Below are positions 25,622 to 38,452 of a DNA stretch of 64,000 nt, in pieces. Every line of letters starts with the position of its first letter. Position 1 is the stretch's first letter. This DNA comes from Hydractinia symbiolongicarpus (Eukaryota > Cnidaria > Hydrozoa > Anthoathecata > Hydractiniidae). The notes under the pieces are model-generated. The model made no database searches. It worked only from the letters and a program-made list of their open reading frames with translations, and was not told where the DNA came from. A program made the translations under genes and the position numbers. The stretch lies in the NCBI RefSeq assembly GCF_029227915.1, contig NC_079877.1, forward strand, positions 1,240,001-1,304,000. The letters run 5' to 3'.

Positions 25622-25747
25622 ACCACTAAAACGCATGACACATGATTTCCCGTAAATCCCGGACTCGGCCCGCATAGTCAAAATTATACAAAGAAAGTAC
25701 CCAGGAAGTAAACTCATTTCCCGAACGATTTTTCAAATTATTTTTTC
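25622..25747. repeat. Chimeric shortened 126-bp monomer, copy 6 of 7
   Basis: The head has the usual CACATG|ATTTCCCG deletion junction. The tail, however, has GGCCCGCATAG, AATTATAC and TTTTTCAAATT, followed by ACTGAAACG, exactly like the tail of the monomers at 22248 and 24404. The switch lies between about 25648 and 25671, where the two parents are identical. This is the expected product of exchange in register between unlike monomers. Confidence 0.9.
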
Positions 25748-26888
25748 ACCACTGAAACGCATGAGACATGTAGTTTCCAAAGATGTTTTCAGTTTTGATG
25801 AGACGCTGCATAAAAGAAGTTTAATCGCCGGCAAACGAAAACCCGCCATTTCCCGTAAATCCCGGACTCGGCCCGTATAGTCAAAAGTATACCAAGAAAG
25901 TACTTAGGGAGTAAACTCATTTCCCGAACGATTTTTTAAATTATTTTTTCACCAATAAAACGCATGAGACATGTAGTTTTCAAAAATGTTTTCAGTTTTG
26001 ATGAGACGCTGAATAAAAGAAGTTTAATCGCCGGCAAACGAAAACCTGCGATTTCCCGTAAATCCCGGACCCGGCCTGTATAGTCAAAAGTATACAAAGA
26101 AATTACCCAGGAAGTAAACTCATTTCCCGAACGATATTTTAAATTATTTTTTCACCACTAAAACGCATGAGACTTGTAGTTCTTAAAAATGCTTTCATTT
26201 TTGATGAGACGCTGAATAAAAGAAGTTTAATCGCCGGTAAACAAAAACCAGCGATTTCCCGTAAATCCCGGACTCGGTCCGTATAGTCAAAAGTATACAA
26301 AGAAAGTACCCAGGAAGTAAACTCATTTCCCGAACGATTTTTTAAATTATTTTTTCACCACTAAAACGCATGAGACATGTAGTTTTTAAAAATGTTTTCA
26401 GTTTTGATGAGACGCTGAATAAAAGAAGTTTAATCGCCGGCAAACGAAAACCTGCGATTTCCCGTAAATCCCGGACTCGGCCTGTATAGTCAAAAGTATA
26501 CAAAGAAAGTACCCAGGAAGTAAACTGATTTCCCGAACAATTTTTTAAATTAATTTTTCACCACTAAAACGCATGAGACATGTAGTTTTCAAAAATGTTT
26601 TCAGTTTTGATGAGACGCTGAATAAAAGAAGTTTAATCGCCGGTAAACGAAAACCCGCCATTTCCCGTAAATCCCGGACTCGGCCCGTATAGTCAAAAGT
26701 ATACAAAGAAAGTACCGAGGAAGTGAACTCATTTCCCGAACGATTTTTTAAATTATTTTTTCACCACTAAAACGCATGACACATGATTTCCCGTAAATCC
26801 CGGACTCGGCCCATATAGTCAAAAGTATACAAAGAAAGTACCCAGGAAGTGAACTCATTTCCCGAACGATTTTTTAAATTATTCTTTC
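25748..26888. repeat. Partial third copy of the 2,156-bp HOR
   Basis: The monomers at 25748 (ACTGAAACG), 25951 (ACCAAT), 26154 (AGTTCTTAAAAATGC), 26357, 26560 and the 126-bp unit at 26763 repeat the second half of the preceding HOR (22451-23591 and 24607 onward). The length of 1,141 bp equals 5 x 203 + 126. The first five monomers of the HOR are missing, as explained by the chimeric unit before it. Confidence 0.9.
26763..26888. repeat. Shortened 126-bp monomer, copy 7 of 7
   Basis: Same junction, with the usual tail (GGCCCATATAG, TTATTCTTTC). This is the last one I see; none occurs in the remaining 37 kb. Confidence 0.92.
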
Positions 26889-27091
26889 ACCACTAAAACG
26901 CATGAGACTTGTAGTTTTCAAAAATGTTTTCATTTTTGATGAGACGCTGAATAAAAGAAGTTTAATCGCCGGCAAACGAAAACCTGCGATTTCCCGTAAA
27001 TCCCGGACTCGGCCCATATAGTCAAAAGTATACAAAGAAAGTACCCAGGAAGTAAACTCATTTCCCGAACGATTTTTTAAATTATTTTTTC

Positions 27092-30000
27092 ACCACTAAA
27101 ACGCATGAGACATGTAGTTTCCAAAAATGTGTTAATTTTTGACGAGACGCTGAATAAAAAAAGTTTAATCGCTGGCAAACGAAAACCTGCGATTTCCCGT
27201 AAATCCCGGACTCGGCCTGTATAGTCAAAAGTATACAAAGAAAGTACCCAGGAAGTAAACTCATTTCCCGAACGATTTTTTAAATTATTTTTTCACTACT
27301 AAAAGGCATGAGACTTGTAGTTTTCAAAAATGTTTTCATTTTTGATGAGACGCTGAATAAAAGAAGTTTAATCGCCGGCAAACGAAAACCCGCGATCTCC
27401 CGTAAATCCCGGACTCGGCCCGTATAGTCAAAATTATACAAAGAAAGTACCCAGGAAGTAAACTCATTTCCCGAACGATTTTTGAAATTATTTTTTCACC
27501 ACTAAAACGCATGAGACATGTAGTTTTTAAAAATGTTTTCATTTTTGATGAGACGCTGAATAAAAGAAGTTTAATCGCCGGCAAACGAAAACCCGCGATT
27601 TCCCGTAAATCCCGGACTCGGCCCGTATAGTCAAAAGTATACAAAGAAAGTACCCAGGAAGTAAACTCATTTCCCGAACGATCTTTTAAATTATTTTTTC
27701 ACCACTAAAACGCATGAGACATGTAGTTTCCAAAGATGTTTTCAGTTTTGATGAGACGCTGAATAAAAGAAGTTTAATCGCCGGCAAACGAAAACCCGCC
27801 ATTTCCCGTAAATCACGGACTCGGCCCGTATAGTCAAAAGTATACAAAGAAAGTACTTAGGGAGTAAACTCATTTCCCGAACGATTTTTTAAATTATTTT
27901 TTCACCAATAAAACGCATGAGACATGTAGTTTTCAAAAATGTTTTCAGTTTTGATGAAACGCTGAATAAAAGAAGTTTAATCGCCGGCAAACGAAAACCT
28001 GCGATTTCCCGTAAATCCTGGACTCGGCCTGTATAGTCAAAAGTATACAAAGAAAGTACCCAGGAAGTAAACTCATTTCCCGAACGATATTTTAAATTAT
28101 TTTTTCACCACTAAAACGCATGTGACTTGTAGTTTTCAAAAATGTTTTCATTTTTGCTGAGACGCTGAATAAAAGAAGTTTAATCGCCGGCAAACAAAAA
28201 CCCGCGATTTCCCGTAAATCCCGGACTCGGCCCGTATAGTCAAAAGTATACAAAGAAAGTACCCAGGAAGTAAACTCATTTCCCGAACGATTTTTTAAAT
28301 TACTTTTTCACCACTAAAACGCATGAGACATGTAGTTTTTAAAAATGTTTTCAGTTTTGATGAGACGCTGAATAAAAGAAGTTTAATCGCCGGCAAACGA
28401 AAACCTGCGATTTCCCGTAAATCCCGGACTCGGCCTGTATAGTCAAAAGTATACAAAGAAAGTACCCAGGAAGTAAACTCATTTCCCGAACGATATTTTA
28501 AATTATTTTTTCACCACTAAAACGCATGTGACTTGTAGTTTTCAAAAATGTTTTCATTTTTGATGAGACGCTGAATAAAAGAAGTTTAATCGCCGGCAAA
28601 CGAAAACCCGCGATTTCCCGTAAATCCCGGACTCGGCCCGTATAGTCAAAAGTATACAAAGAAAGTACCCAGGAAGTAAACTCATTTCCCGAACGATTTT
28701 TTAAATTATTTTTTCACCACTAAAACGCATGAGACATGTAGTTTTCAAAAATGTTTTCAGTTTTGATGAGACGCTGAATAAAAGAAGTTTAATCGCCAGT
28801 AAACGAAAACCCGCCATTTCCCGTAAATCCCGGACTCGGCCCGTATAGTCAAAAGTATACAATGAAAGTACTTAGGGAGTAAACTCATTTCCAGAACGAT
28901 TTTTTAAATTATTTTTTCACCACTAAAACGCATGAGACATGTAGTTTTCAAAAATGTTTTCAGTTTTTATGAGACGCTGAATAAAAGAAGTTTAATCGCT
29001 GGCAAACGAAAACCTGCGATTTCCCGTAAATCCCGGACTCGGCCTGTATAGTCAAAAGTATACAAAGAAAGTACCCAGGAAGTAAACTCATTTCCCGAAC
29101 GATTTTTTAAATTATTTTTTCACCACTAAAACGCATGAGACATGTAGTTTCCAAAAATGTGTTAATTTTTGACGAGACGCTGAATAAAAAAAGTTTAATC
29201 GCTGGCAAACGAAAACCTGCGATTTCCCGTAAATCCCGGACTCGGCCTGTATAGTCAAAAGTATACAAAGAAAGTACCCAGGAAGTAAACTCATTTCCCG
29301 AACGATTTTTTAAATTATTTTTTCACTACTAAAAGGCATGAGACTTGTAGTTTTCAAAAATGTTTTCATTTTTGATGAGACGCTGAATAAAAGAAGTTTA
29401 ATCGCCGGCAAACGAAAACCCGCGATCTCCCGTAAATCCCGGACTCGGCCCGTATAGTCAAAATTATACAAAGAAAGTACCCAGGAAGTAAACTCATTTC
29501 CCGAACGATTTTTTAAATTATTTTTTCACCACTAAAACGCATGAGACATGTAGTTTTTAAAAATGTTTTCATTTTTGATAAGACGCTGAATAAAAGAAGT
29601 TTAATCGCCGGAAAACGAAAACCCGCGATTTCCCGTAAATCCCGGACTCGGCCCGTATAGTCAAAAGTATACAAAGAAAGTACCCAGGAAGTAAACTCAT
29701 TTCCCGAACGATCTTTTAAATTATTTTTTCACCACTAAAACGCATGAGACATGTAGTTTCCAAAGATGTTTTCAGTTTTGATGAGACGCTGAATAAAAGA
29801 AGTTTAATCGCCGGCAAACGAAAACCCGCCATTTCCCGTAAATCACGGACTCGGCCCGTATAGTCAAAAGTATACAAAGAAAGTACTTAGGGAGTAAACT
29901 CATTTCCCGAACGATTTTTTAAATTATTTTTTCACCAATAAAACGCATGAGACATGTAGTTTTCAAAAATGTTTTCAGTTTTGATGAAACGCTGAATAAA

Positions 30001-31151
30001 AGAAGTTTAATCGCCGGCAAACGAAAACCTGCGATTTCCCGTAAATCCTGGACTCGGCCTGTATAGTCAAAAGTATACAAAGAAAGTACCCAGGAAGTAA
30101 ACTCATTTCCCGAACGATATTTTAAATTATTTTTTCACCACTAAAACGCATGTGACTTGTAGTTTTCAAAAATGTTTTCATTTTTGCTGAGACGCTGAAT
30201 AAAAGAAGTTTAATCGCCGGCAAACAAAAACCCGCGATTTCCCGTAAATCCCGGACTCGGCCCGTATAGTCAAAAGTATACAAAGAAAGTACCCAGGAAG
30301 TAAACTCATTTCCCGAACGATTTTTTAAATTACTTTTTCACCACTAAAACGCATGAGACATGTAGTTTTTAAAAATGTTTTCAGTTTTGATGAGACGCTG
30401 AATAAAAGAAGTTTAATCGCCGGCAAACGAAAACCTGCGATTTCCCGTAAATCCCGGACTCGGCCTGTATAGTCAAAAGTATACAAAGAAAGTACCCAGG
30501 AAGTAAACTCATTTCCCGAACGATATTTTAAATTATTTTTTCACCACTAAAACGCATGTGACTTGTAGTTTTCAAAAATGTTTTCATTTTTGATGAGACG
30601 CTGAATAAAAGAAGTTTAATCGCCGGCAAACGAAAACCCGCGATTTCCCGTAAATCCCGGACTCGGCCCGTATAGTCAAAAGTATACAAAGAAAGTACCC
30701 AGGAAGTAAACTCATTTCCCGAACGATTTTTTAAATTATTTTTTCACCACTAAAACGCATGAGACATGTAGTTTTCAAAAATGTTTTCAGTTTTGATGAG
30801 ACGCTGAATAAAAGAAGTTTAATCGCCAGTAAACGAAAACCCGCCATTTCCCGTAAATCCCGGACTCGGCCCGTATAGTCAAAAGTATACAATGAAAGTA
30901 CTTAGGGAGTAAACTCATTTCCAGAACGATTTTTTAAATTATTTTTTCACCACTAAAACGCATGAGACATGCAGTTTTCAAAAATGTTTTCAGTTTTTAT
31001 GAGACGCTGAATAAAAGAAGTTTAATCGCTGGCAAACGAAAACCTGCGATTTCCCGTAAATCCCGGACTCGGCCTGTATAGTCAAAAGTATACAAAGAAA
31101 GTACCCAGGAAGTAAACTCATTTCCCGAACGATTTTTTAAATTATTTTTTC
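27092..31151. repeat. 10-monomer HOR, 2,030-bp period, two copies
   Basis: Copies 27092-29121 and 29122-31151. Markers: TGTGTTAATTTTTGACGAG at the start, ACTACTAAAAGGC in the second monomer, TTTCCAAAGATG with AATCACGG, ACCAAT with GATGAAACG, GCATGTGACTTG twice, GCCAGTAAACG with CAATGAAAG, and TTTTTATGAG with CGCTGGC. All recur 2,030 bp apart. Confidence 0.92.
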
Positions 31152-32572
31152 ACTACTAAAAGGCATGAGACTTGTAGTTTTTAAAAATGTTTTCATTTTT
31201 GATGAGACGCTGAATAAAAGAAGTTTAATCGCCGGCAAACGAAAACCCGCGATCTCCCGTAAATCCCGGACTCGGCCCGTATAGTCAAAATTATACAAAG
31301 AAAGTACCCAGGAAGTAAACTCATTTCCCGAACGATTTTTTAAATTATTTTTTCACCACTAAAACGCATGAGACATGTAGTTTTTAAAAATGTTTTCATT
31401 TTTGATGAGACGCTGAATAAAAGAAGTTTAATCGCCGGCAAACGAAAACCCGCGATTTCCCGTAAATCCCGGACTCGGCCCGTATAGTCAAAAGTATACA
31501 AAGAAAGTACCCAGGAAGTAAACTCATTTCCCGAACGATTTTTTAAATTATTTTTTCACCACTAAAACGCACGAGACATGTAGTTTCCAAAGATGTTTTC
31601 AGTTTTGATGAGACGCTGAATAAAAGAAGTTTAATCGCCGGCAAACGAAAACCCGCCATTTCCCGTAAATCACGGACTCGGCCCGTATAGTCAAAAGTAT
31701 ACAAAGAAAGTACTTAGGGAGTAAACTCATTTCCCGAACGATTTTTTAAATTATTTTTTCACCAATAAAACGCATGAGACATGTAGTTTTCAAAAATGTT
31801 TTCAGTTTTGATGAAACGCTGAATAAAAGAAGTTTAATCGCCGGCAAACGAAAACCTGCGATTTCCCGTAAATCCTGGACTCGGCCTGTATAGTCAAAAG
31901 TATACAAAGAAAGTACCCAGGAAGTAAACTCATTTCCCGAACGATTTTTTAAATTACTTTTTCACCACTAAAACGCATGAGACATGTAGTTTTTAAAAAT
32001 GTTTTCAGTTTTGATGAGACGCTGAATAAAAGAAGTTTAATCGCCGGCAAACGAAAACCTGCGATTTCCCGTAAATCCCGGACTCGGCCTGTATAGTCAA
32101 AAGTATACAAAGAAAGTACCCAGGAAGTAAACTCATTTCCCGAACGATATTTTAAATTATTTTTTCACCACTAAAACGCATGTGACTTGTAGTTTTCAAA
32201 AATGTTTTCATTTTTGATGAGACGCTGAATAAAAGAAGTTTAATCGCCGGCAAACGAAAACCCGCGATTTCCCGTAAATCCCGGACTCGGCCCGTATAGT
32301 CAAAAGTATACAAAGAAAGTACCCAGGAAGTAAACTCATTTCCCGAACGATTTTTTAAATTATTTTTTCACCACTAAAACGCATGAGACATGTAGTTTTC
32401 AAAAATGTTTTCAGTTTTGATGAGACTCTGAATAAAAGAAGTTTAATCGCCAGTAAACGAAAACCCGCCATTTCCCGTAAATCCCGGACTCGGCCCGTAT
32501 AGTCAAAAGTATACAATGAAAGTACTTAGGGAGTAAACTCATTTCCAGAACGATTTTTTAAATTATTTTTTC
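31152..32572. repeat. Partial third copy of the 2,030-bp HOR
   Basis: It restarts at ACTACTAAAAGGC (31152), so the TGTGTTAATTT monomer is missing. It runs through TTTCCAAAGATG, ACCAAT, TTTTTAAAAATG, GCATGTGACTTG and GCCAGTAAACG. The GCTGAG monomer, which followed ACCAAT in the earlier copies, is also missing, so this copy has lost at least two monomers. Confidence 0.85.
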
Positions 32573-33586
32573 ACCACTAAAACGCATGAGACATGTAGTT
32601 TTCAAAAATGTTTTCAGTTTTTATGAGACGCTGAATAAAAGAAGTTTAATCGCCGGCAAACGAAATTTGCGATTTCCCGTAAATCCCGGACTTGGCCTGT
32701 ATAGTCAAAAGTATACAAAGAAAGTACCCAGGAAGTAAACTCATTTCCCGAACGATATTTTAAATTATTTTTTCACCACTAAAACGCATGAGACATGTAG
32801 TTTTCAAAAATGTTTTCATTTTTGATGAGACGCTGAATAAAAGAAGTTTAATCGCCGGCAAACAAAAACCCGCGATTTCCCGTAAATCCCGGACTCGGCC
32901 CGTATAGTCAAAAGTATGCAAAGAAAGTACCCAGGAAGTAAACTCATTTCTTGAACGATTTTTTAAATTATTTTTTCACCACTAAAACCCATGAGACATG
33001 TAGTTTTCAAAAATGTTTTCAGTTTTGATGAGACGCTGAATAAAAGAAGTTTAATCGCCGGCAAACGAAAACCTGCGATTTCCCGTAAATCCCGGACTCG
33101 GCCCATATAGTCAAAAGTATACAAAGAAAGTACCCAGGAAGTAAACTCATTTCCCGAACGATTTTTTAAATTATTTTTTCACCACTAAAACGCATGGGAC
33201 TTGTAGTTTTCAAAAATGTTTTCATATTTGATGAGACGCTGAATAAAAGAAGTTTAATCGCCGGCAAACAAAAACCCGCGATTTCCCGTAAATCCTGGAC
33301 TCGGCCCGTATAGTCAAAAGTATGCAAAGAAAGTACCCAGGAAGTAAACTCATTTCTTGAACGATTTTTTAAATTATTTTTTCACCACTAAAACCCATGA
33401 GACATGTAGTTTTCAAAAATGTTTTCAGTTTTGATGAGACGCTGAATAAAAGAAGTTTAATCGCCGGCAAACGAAAACCTGCAATTTCCCGTAAATCCCG
33501 GACTCGGCCCATATAGTCAAAAGTATACAAAGAAAGTACCCAGGAAGTAAACTCATTTCCCGAACGATTTTTTAAATTATTTTTTC
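32573..33586. repeat. Satellite monomers, copy of a segment at 36630
   Basis: The monomers at 32573 (TTTTTATGAG, CGAAATTTGCG, 202 bp), 32775 (GTATGCAAAG, TTTCTTGAACG) and about 32978 (AAAACCCATGAG) recur in the same order at 36630-37237, 4,057 bp downstream. The pair with GTATGCAAAG and AAAACCCATGAG is also duplicated locally at about 33181-33586. Confidence 0.8.
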
Positions 33587-36500
33587 ACCACTAAAACGCA
33601 TGAGACTTGTAGTTTTCAAAAATGTTTTCATATTTGATGAGACGCTGAATAAAAGAATTTTAATCGCCGGCAATCGAAAACCCGCGATCTCCCGTAAATC
33701 CCGGACTCGGCCCGTATAGTCAAAAGTATACATAGAAAGTACCAAGGAAGTAAACTCATTTCCCGAACGATTTTTTAAATTATTTTTTCACAACTAAAAC
33801 GCATGAGTCTTGTAGTTTTCAAAAATGTTATCATTTTTGATGAGACGCTGAATAAAAGAAGTTTAATCGCCGGCAAACGAAAACCTGCGATTTCCCATAA
33901 ATGCCGGACTCGGCCCATATAGTCAAAAGTATACAAAGAAAGTACCCAGGAAGTGAACTCATTTCCCGAACGATTTTTTAAATTATTTTTTCACCACTAA
34001 AACGCATGAGACTTGTAGTTTTCAAAAATGTTTTCATTTTTGATGAGACGCTGAATAAAAGAAGTTTAATCGCCGGCAAACGAAAACCCGCGATCTCCCG
34101 TAAATCCCGGACTCGCCCCGTATAGTCAAAAGTATACAAAGAAAGTACCAAGGAAGTAAACTCATTTCCCGAACGATTTTTTAAATTATTTTTTCACCAC
34201 TAAAACGCATGACACATGTAGTTTTCAAAAATGTTTTCAGTTTTGATGAGACGCTGAATAAAAGAAGTTTAATCGGCAGCAAACGAAAACCCGCGATTTC
34301 CCGTAAATCCCGGACTCGGAGTTTTCAAAAATGTTTTCAGTTTTGATGAGACGCTGAATAAAAGAAGTTTAATCGGCGGCAAACGAAAACGCGCGATTTC
34401 CCGTAAATCCCGGACTCGGCCCATATAGTCAAAAGTATACAAAGAAAGTACCCAGGAAGTAAACTCATTTCCCGAACAATTTTTTAAATTATTTTTTCAC
34501 CACTAAAACGCATGACACAAGTAGTTTTCAAAAATGTTTTCAGTTTTGATGAGACGCTGAATAAAAGAAGTTTAATCGGCAGCAAACGAAAACCCGCGAT
34601 TTCCCGTAAATCCCGGACTCGGAGTTTTCAAAAATGTTTTCAGTTTTGATGAGACGCTGAATAAAAGAAGTTTAATCGGCGGCAAACGAAAACGCGCGAT
34701 TTCCCGTAAATCCCGGACTCGGCCCATATAGTCAAAAGTATACAAAGAAAGTACCCAGGAAGTAAACTCATTTCCCGATCAATTTTTTATATTATTTTTT
34801 CACCACTAAAACGCATGAGACTTGTAGTTTCCAAAAATGTTTTCATTTTTGATGAGACGCTGAATAAAAGAAGTTTAATCGCCGGCAAACGAAAACCTGC
34901 GATTTCCCGTAAATCCCGGACTCGGCCCATATAGTCAAAAGTATACAAAGAAAGTACCCAGGAAGTGAACTCATTTCCCGAACGATTTTTTAAGTTATTT
35001 TTTCACCACTAAAACGCATGAGATTTGTAGTTTTCAAAAATATTTTCATTTTTGATGAGAGGCTGAATAAAAGAAGTTTAATCGCCGTCAAACGAAAACC
35101 CGCGATCTCCCGTAAATCCTGGACTCGGCCCGTATAGTCAAAAGTATACAAAGAAAGTACCAAGGAAGTAAACTCATTTCCCGAACGATTTTTTAAATTA
35201 TTTTTTCACCACTAAAACGCATGAGACTTGTAGTTTTCAAAAATGTTCTCATTTTTGATGAGACGCTGAATAAAAGAAGTTTAATCGCCGGCAAACGAAA
35301 ACCCGCGATCTCCCGTAAATCCCGGACTTGGCCCGTATAGTCAAAAGTTTACAAAGAAATTACCAAAGAAGTAAACTCATTTCCCGAACGATTTTTTAAA
35401 TTATTTTTCTACCACTAAAACGCATGAGACTTGTAGTTTTCAAAAATGTTTTCATTTTTGATGAGACGCTGAATAAAAGAAGTTTTATCGCCGGCAAACG
35501 AAAACGCGCGATTTCCCGTAAATCCCGGACTCGGCCCATATAGTCAAAAGTATACAAAGAAAGTACCCAGAAAGTAAACTCATTTCCCGAACAATTTTTT
35601 AAATTATTTTTTCACCACTAAAACGCATGAGACTTGTGGTTTCCAAAAATGTTTTCATTTTTGATGAGACGCTGAATAAAAGAAGTTTAATCGCCGGCAA
35701 ACGAAAACCTGCGATTTCCCGTAAATCCCGGACTCGGCCCATATAGTCAAAAGTATACAAAGAAAGTACCCAGGAAGTGAACTCATTTCCCGAACGATTT
35801 TTTAAATTATTTTTTCACCACTAAAACGCATGAGATTTGTAGTTTTCAAAAAATATTTTCATTTTTGATGAGACGCTGAATAAAAGAAGTTTAATCGCCG
35901 GCAAACGAAAACCCGCGATCTCCCGTAAATCCTGGACTCGGCCCGTATAGTCAAAAGTATACAAAGAAAGTACCAAGGAAGTAAACTCATTTCCCGAACG
36001 ATTTTTTAAATTATTTTTTCACCACTAAAACGCATGAGACTTGTAGTTTTCAAAAATGTTCTCATTTTTGATGAGACGCTGAATAAAAGAAGTTTAATCG
36101 CCGGCAAACGAAAACCCGCGATCTCCCGTAAATCCCAGACTCGGCCCGTATAGTCAAAAGTATACAAAGAAAGTACCAAAGAAGTAAACTCATTTCCCGA
36201 ACGATTTTTTAAATTATTTTTTTACCACTAAAACGCATGAGACTTGTAGTTTTCAAAAATGTTTTCATTTTTGATGAGACGCTGAATAAAAGAAGTTTTA
36301 TCGCCGGCAAACGAAAACCTGCGATTTACGGTAAATCCCGGACTCGGCCCATATAGTCAAAAGTATACAAAGAAAGTACCCAGGAAGTGAACTCATTTCC
36401 CGAACGATTTTTTAAATTATTTTTTCACCACTAAAACGCATGAGACTTGTAGTTTTCAAAAATGTTTTCATTTTTGATGAGACGCTGAATAAAAGAAGTT

Positions 36501-37237
36501 TAATCGCCGGTAAACGAAAACCCGCCATTTCCCGTAAATCCCGGACTCGGCCCGTATAGTCAAAAGTATACAAAGAAAGTACTTAGGGAGTAAACTCATT
36601 TCCAGAACGATTTTTTAAATTATTTTTTCACCACTAAAACGCATGAGACATGTAGTTTTCAAAAATGTTTTCAGTTTTTATGAGACGCTGAATAAAAGAA
36701 GTTTAATCGCCGGCAAACGAAATTTGCGATTTCCCGTAAATCCCGGACTTGGCCTGTATAGTCAAAAGTATACAAAGAAAGTACCCAGGAAGTAAACTCA
36801 TTTCCCGAACGATATTTTAAATTATTTTTTCACCACTAAAACGCATGAGACATGTAGTTTTCAAAAATGTTTTCATTTTTGATGAGACGCTGAATAAAAG
36901 AAGTTTAATCGCCGGCAAACAAAAACCCGCGATTTCCCGTAAATCCCGGACTCGGCCCGTATAGTCAAAAGTATGCAAAGAAAGTACCCAGGAAGTAAAC
37001 TCATTTCTTGAACGATTTTTTAAATTATTTTTTCACCACTAAAACCCATGAGACATGTAGTTTTCAAAAATGTTTTCAGTTTTGATGAGACGCTGAATAA
37101 AAGAAGTTTAATCGCCGGCAAACAAAAACCTGCGATTTGCCGTAAATACCGGACTTGGCCCATATAGTCAAAAGTATACAAAGAAAGTACCCAGGAAGTA
37201 AAATCATTTCCCGAACGATTTTTTAAATTATTTTTTC
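33587..37237. repeat. ~3.65-kb segment, first copy
   Basis: It begins with monomers carrying TTTTAATCGCCGGCAATCG (33587), GAGTCTTG with CCCATAAATGCC (33790) and CTCGCCCCG (33993). Two 303-bp composites and further monomers follow, including 35208 (GTTCTC), 35411 (TCTACCACT, CGCGCG) and 35817 (204 bp, AAAAAATATTTTC). The first 2,027 bp (33587-35613) recur in order at 37238-39264, shifted by 3,651 bp. Confidence 0.85.
34196..34801. repeat. Two consecutive 303-bp composite units
   Basis: Units 34196-34498 and 34499-34801. In each, GGACTCGG (phase 124) is joined to AGTTTTCAAAAATG (phase 25), so phases 25-124 are present twice. The unit can be read as a 100-bp internal duplication or as two monomers with a 103-bp deletion. 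Each unit carries two dyads. The second starts GACACAAGTAG instead of GACACATGTAG. Confidence 0.9.
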
Positions 37238-37846
37238 ACCACTAAAACGCATGAGACTTGTAGTTTTCAAAAATGTTTTCATATTTGATGAGACGCTGAA
37301 TAAAAGAATTTTAATCGCCGGCAATCGAAAACCCGCGATCTCCCGTAAATCCCGGACTCGGCCCGTATAGTCAAAAGTATACATAGAAAGTACCAAGGAA
37401 GTAAACTCATTTCCCGAACGATTTTTTAAATTATTTTTTCACAACTAAAACGCATGAGTCTTGTAGTTTTCAAAAATGTTATCATTTTTGATGAGACGCT
37501 GAATAAAAGAAGTTTAATCGCCGGCAAACGAAAACCTGCGATTTCCCATAAATGCCGGACTCGGCCCATATAGTCAAAAGTATACAAAGAAAGTACCCAG
37601 GAAGTGAACTCATTTCCCGAACGATTTTTTAAATTATTTTTTCACCACTAAAACGCATGAGACTTGTAGTTTTCAAAAATGTTTTCATTTTTGATGAGAC
37701 GCTGAATAAAAGAAGTTTAATCGCCGGCAAACGAAAACCCGCGATCTCCCGTAAATCCCGGACTCGCCCCGTATAGTCAAAAGTATACAAAGAAAGTACC
37801 AAGGAAGTAAACTCATTTCCCGAACGATTTTTTAAATTATTTTTTC

Positions 37847-38452
37847 ACCACTAAAACGCATGACACATGTAGTTTTCAAAAATGTTTTCAGTTTTGATGA
37901 GACGCTGAATAAAAGAAGTTTAATCGGCAGCAAACGAAAACCCGCGATTTCCCGTAAATCCCGGACTCGGAGTTTTCAAAAATGTTTTCAGTTTTGATGA
38001 GACGCTGAATAAAAGAAGTTTAATCGGCGGCAAACGAAAACGCGCGATTTCCCGTAAATCCCGGACTCGGCCCATATAGTCAAAAGTATACAAAGAAAGT
38101 ACCCAGGAAGTAAACTCATTTCCCGAACAATTTTTTAAATTATTTTTTCACCACTAAAACGCATGACACAAGTAGTTTTCAAAAATGTTTTCAGTTTTGA
38201 TGAGACGCTGAATAAAAGAAGTTTAATCGGCAGCAAACGAAAACCCGCGATTTCCCGTAAATCCCGGACTCGGAGTTTTCAAAAATGTTTTCAGTTTTGA
38301 TGAGACGCTGAATAAAAGAAGTTTAATCGGCGGCAAACGAAAACGCGCGATTTCCCGTAAATCCCGGACTCGGCCCATATAGTCAAAAGTATACAAAGAA
38401 AGTACCCAGGAAGTAAACTCATTTCCCGAACAATTTTTTAAATTATTTTTTC
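37847..38452. repeat. Two consecutive 303-bp composite units, second pair
   Basis: Units 37847-38149 and 38150-38452 have the same GGACTCGG|AGTTTTC junction and the same order of GACACATG then GACACAAG units as at 34196. Confidence 0.9.

Larger units (their letters stand above)
21436..25747. repeat. 11-unit HOR, 2,156-bp period, two complete copies
   Basis: Each copy is ten full monomers plus one 126-bp monomer: 21436-23591 and 23592-25747. Starts in copy 1 are 21436 (GTTCTCATTT), 21639 (TTTACCACT), 21842 (TTTCCAAAGATG with GCTGCATAAAAG), 22045, 22248, 22451 (ACTGAAACG), 22654 (ACCAAT), 22857 (AGTTCTTAAAAATGC), 23060, 23263 and 23466. Rare variants such as TTTCGCGAACG, ACTGAAACG and ACCGAGG recur exactly 2,156 bp apart. 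By eye the copies differ mainly in the tail of the last shortened unit. Inside each copy, three-monomer blocks (21436 and 22045) also repeat at 609 bp, so the HOR is nested. Confidence 0.92.
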
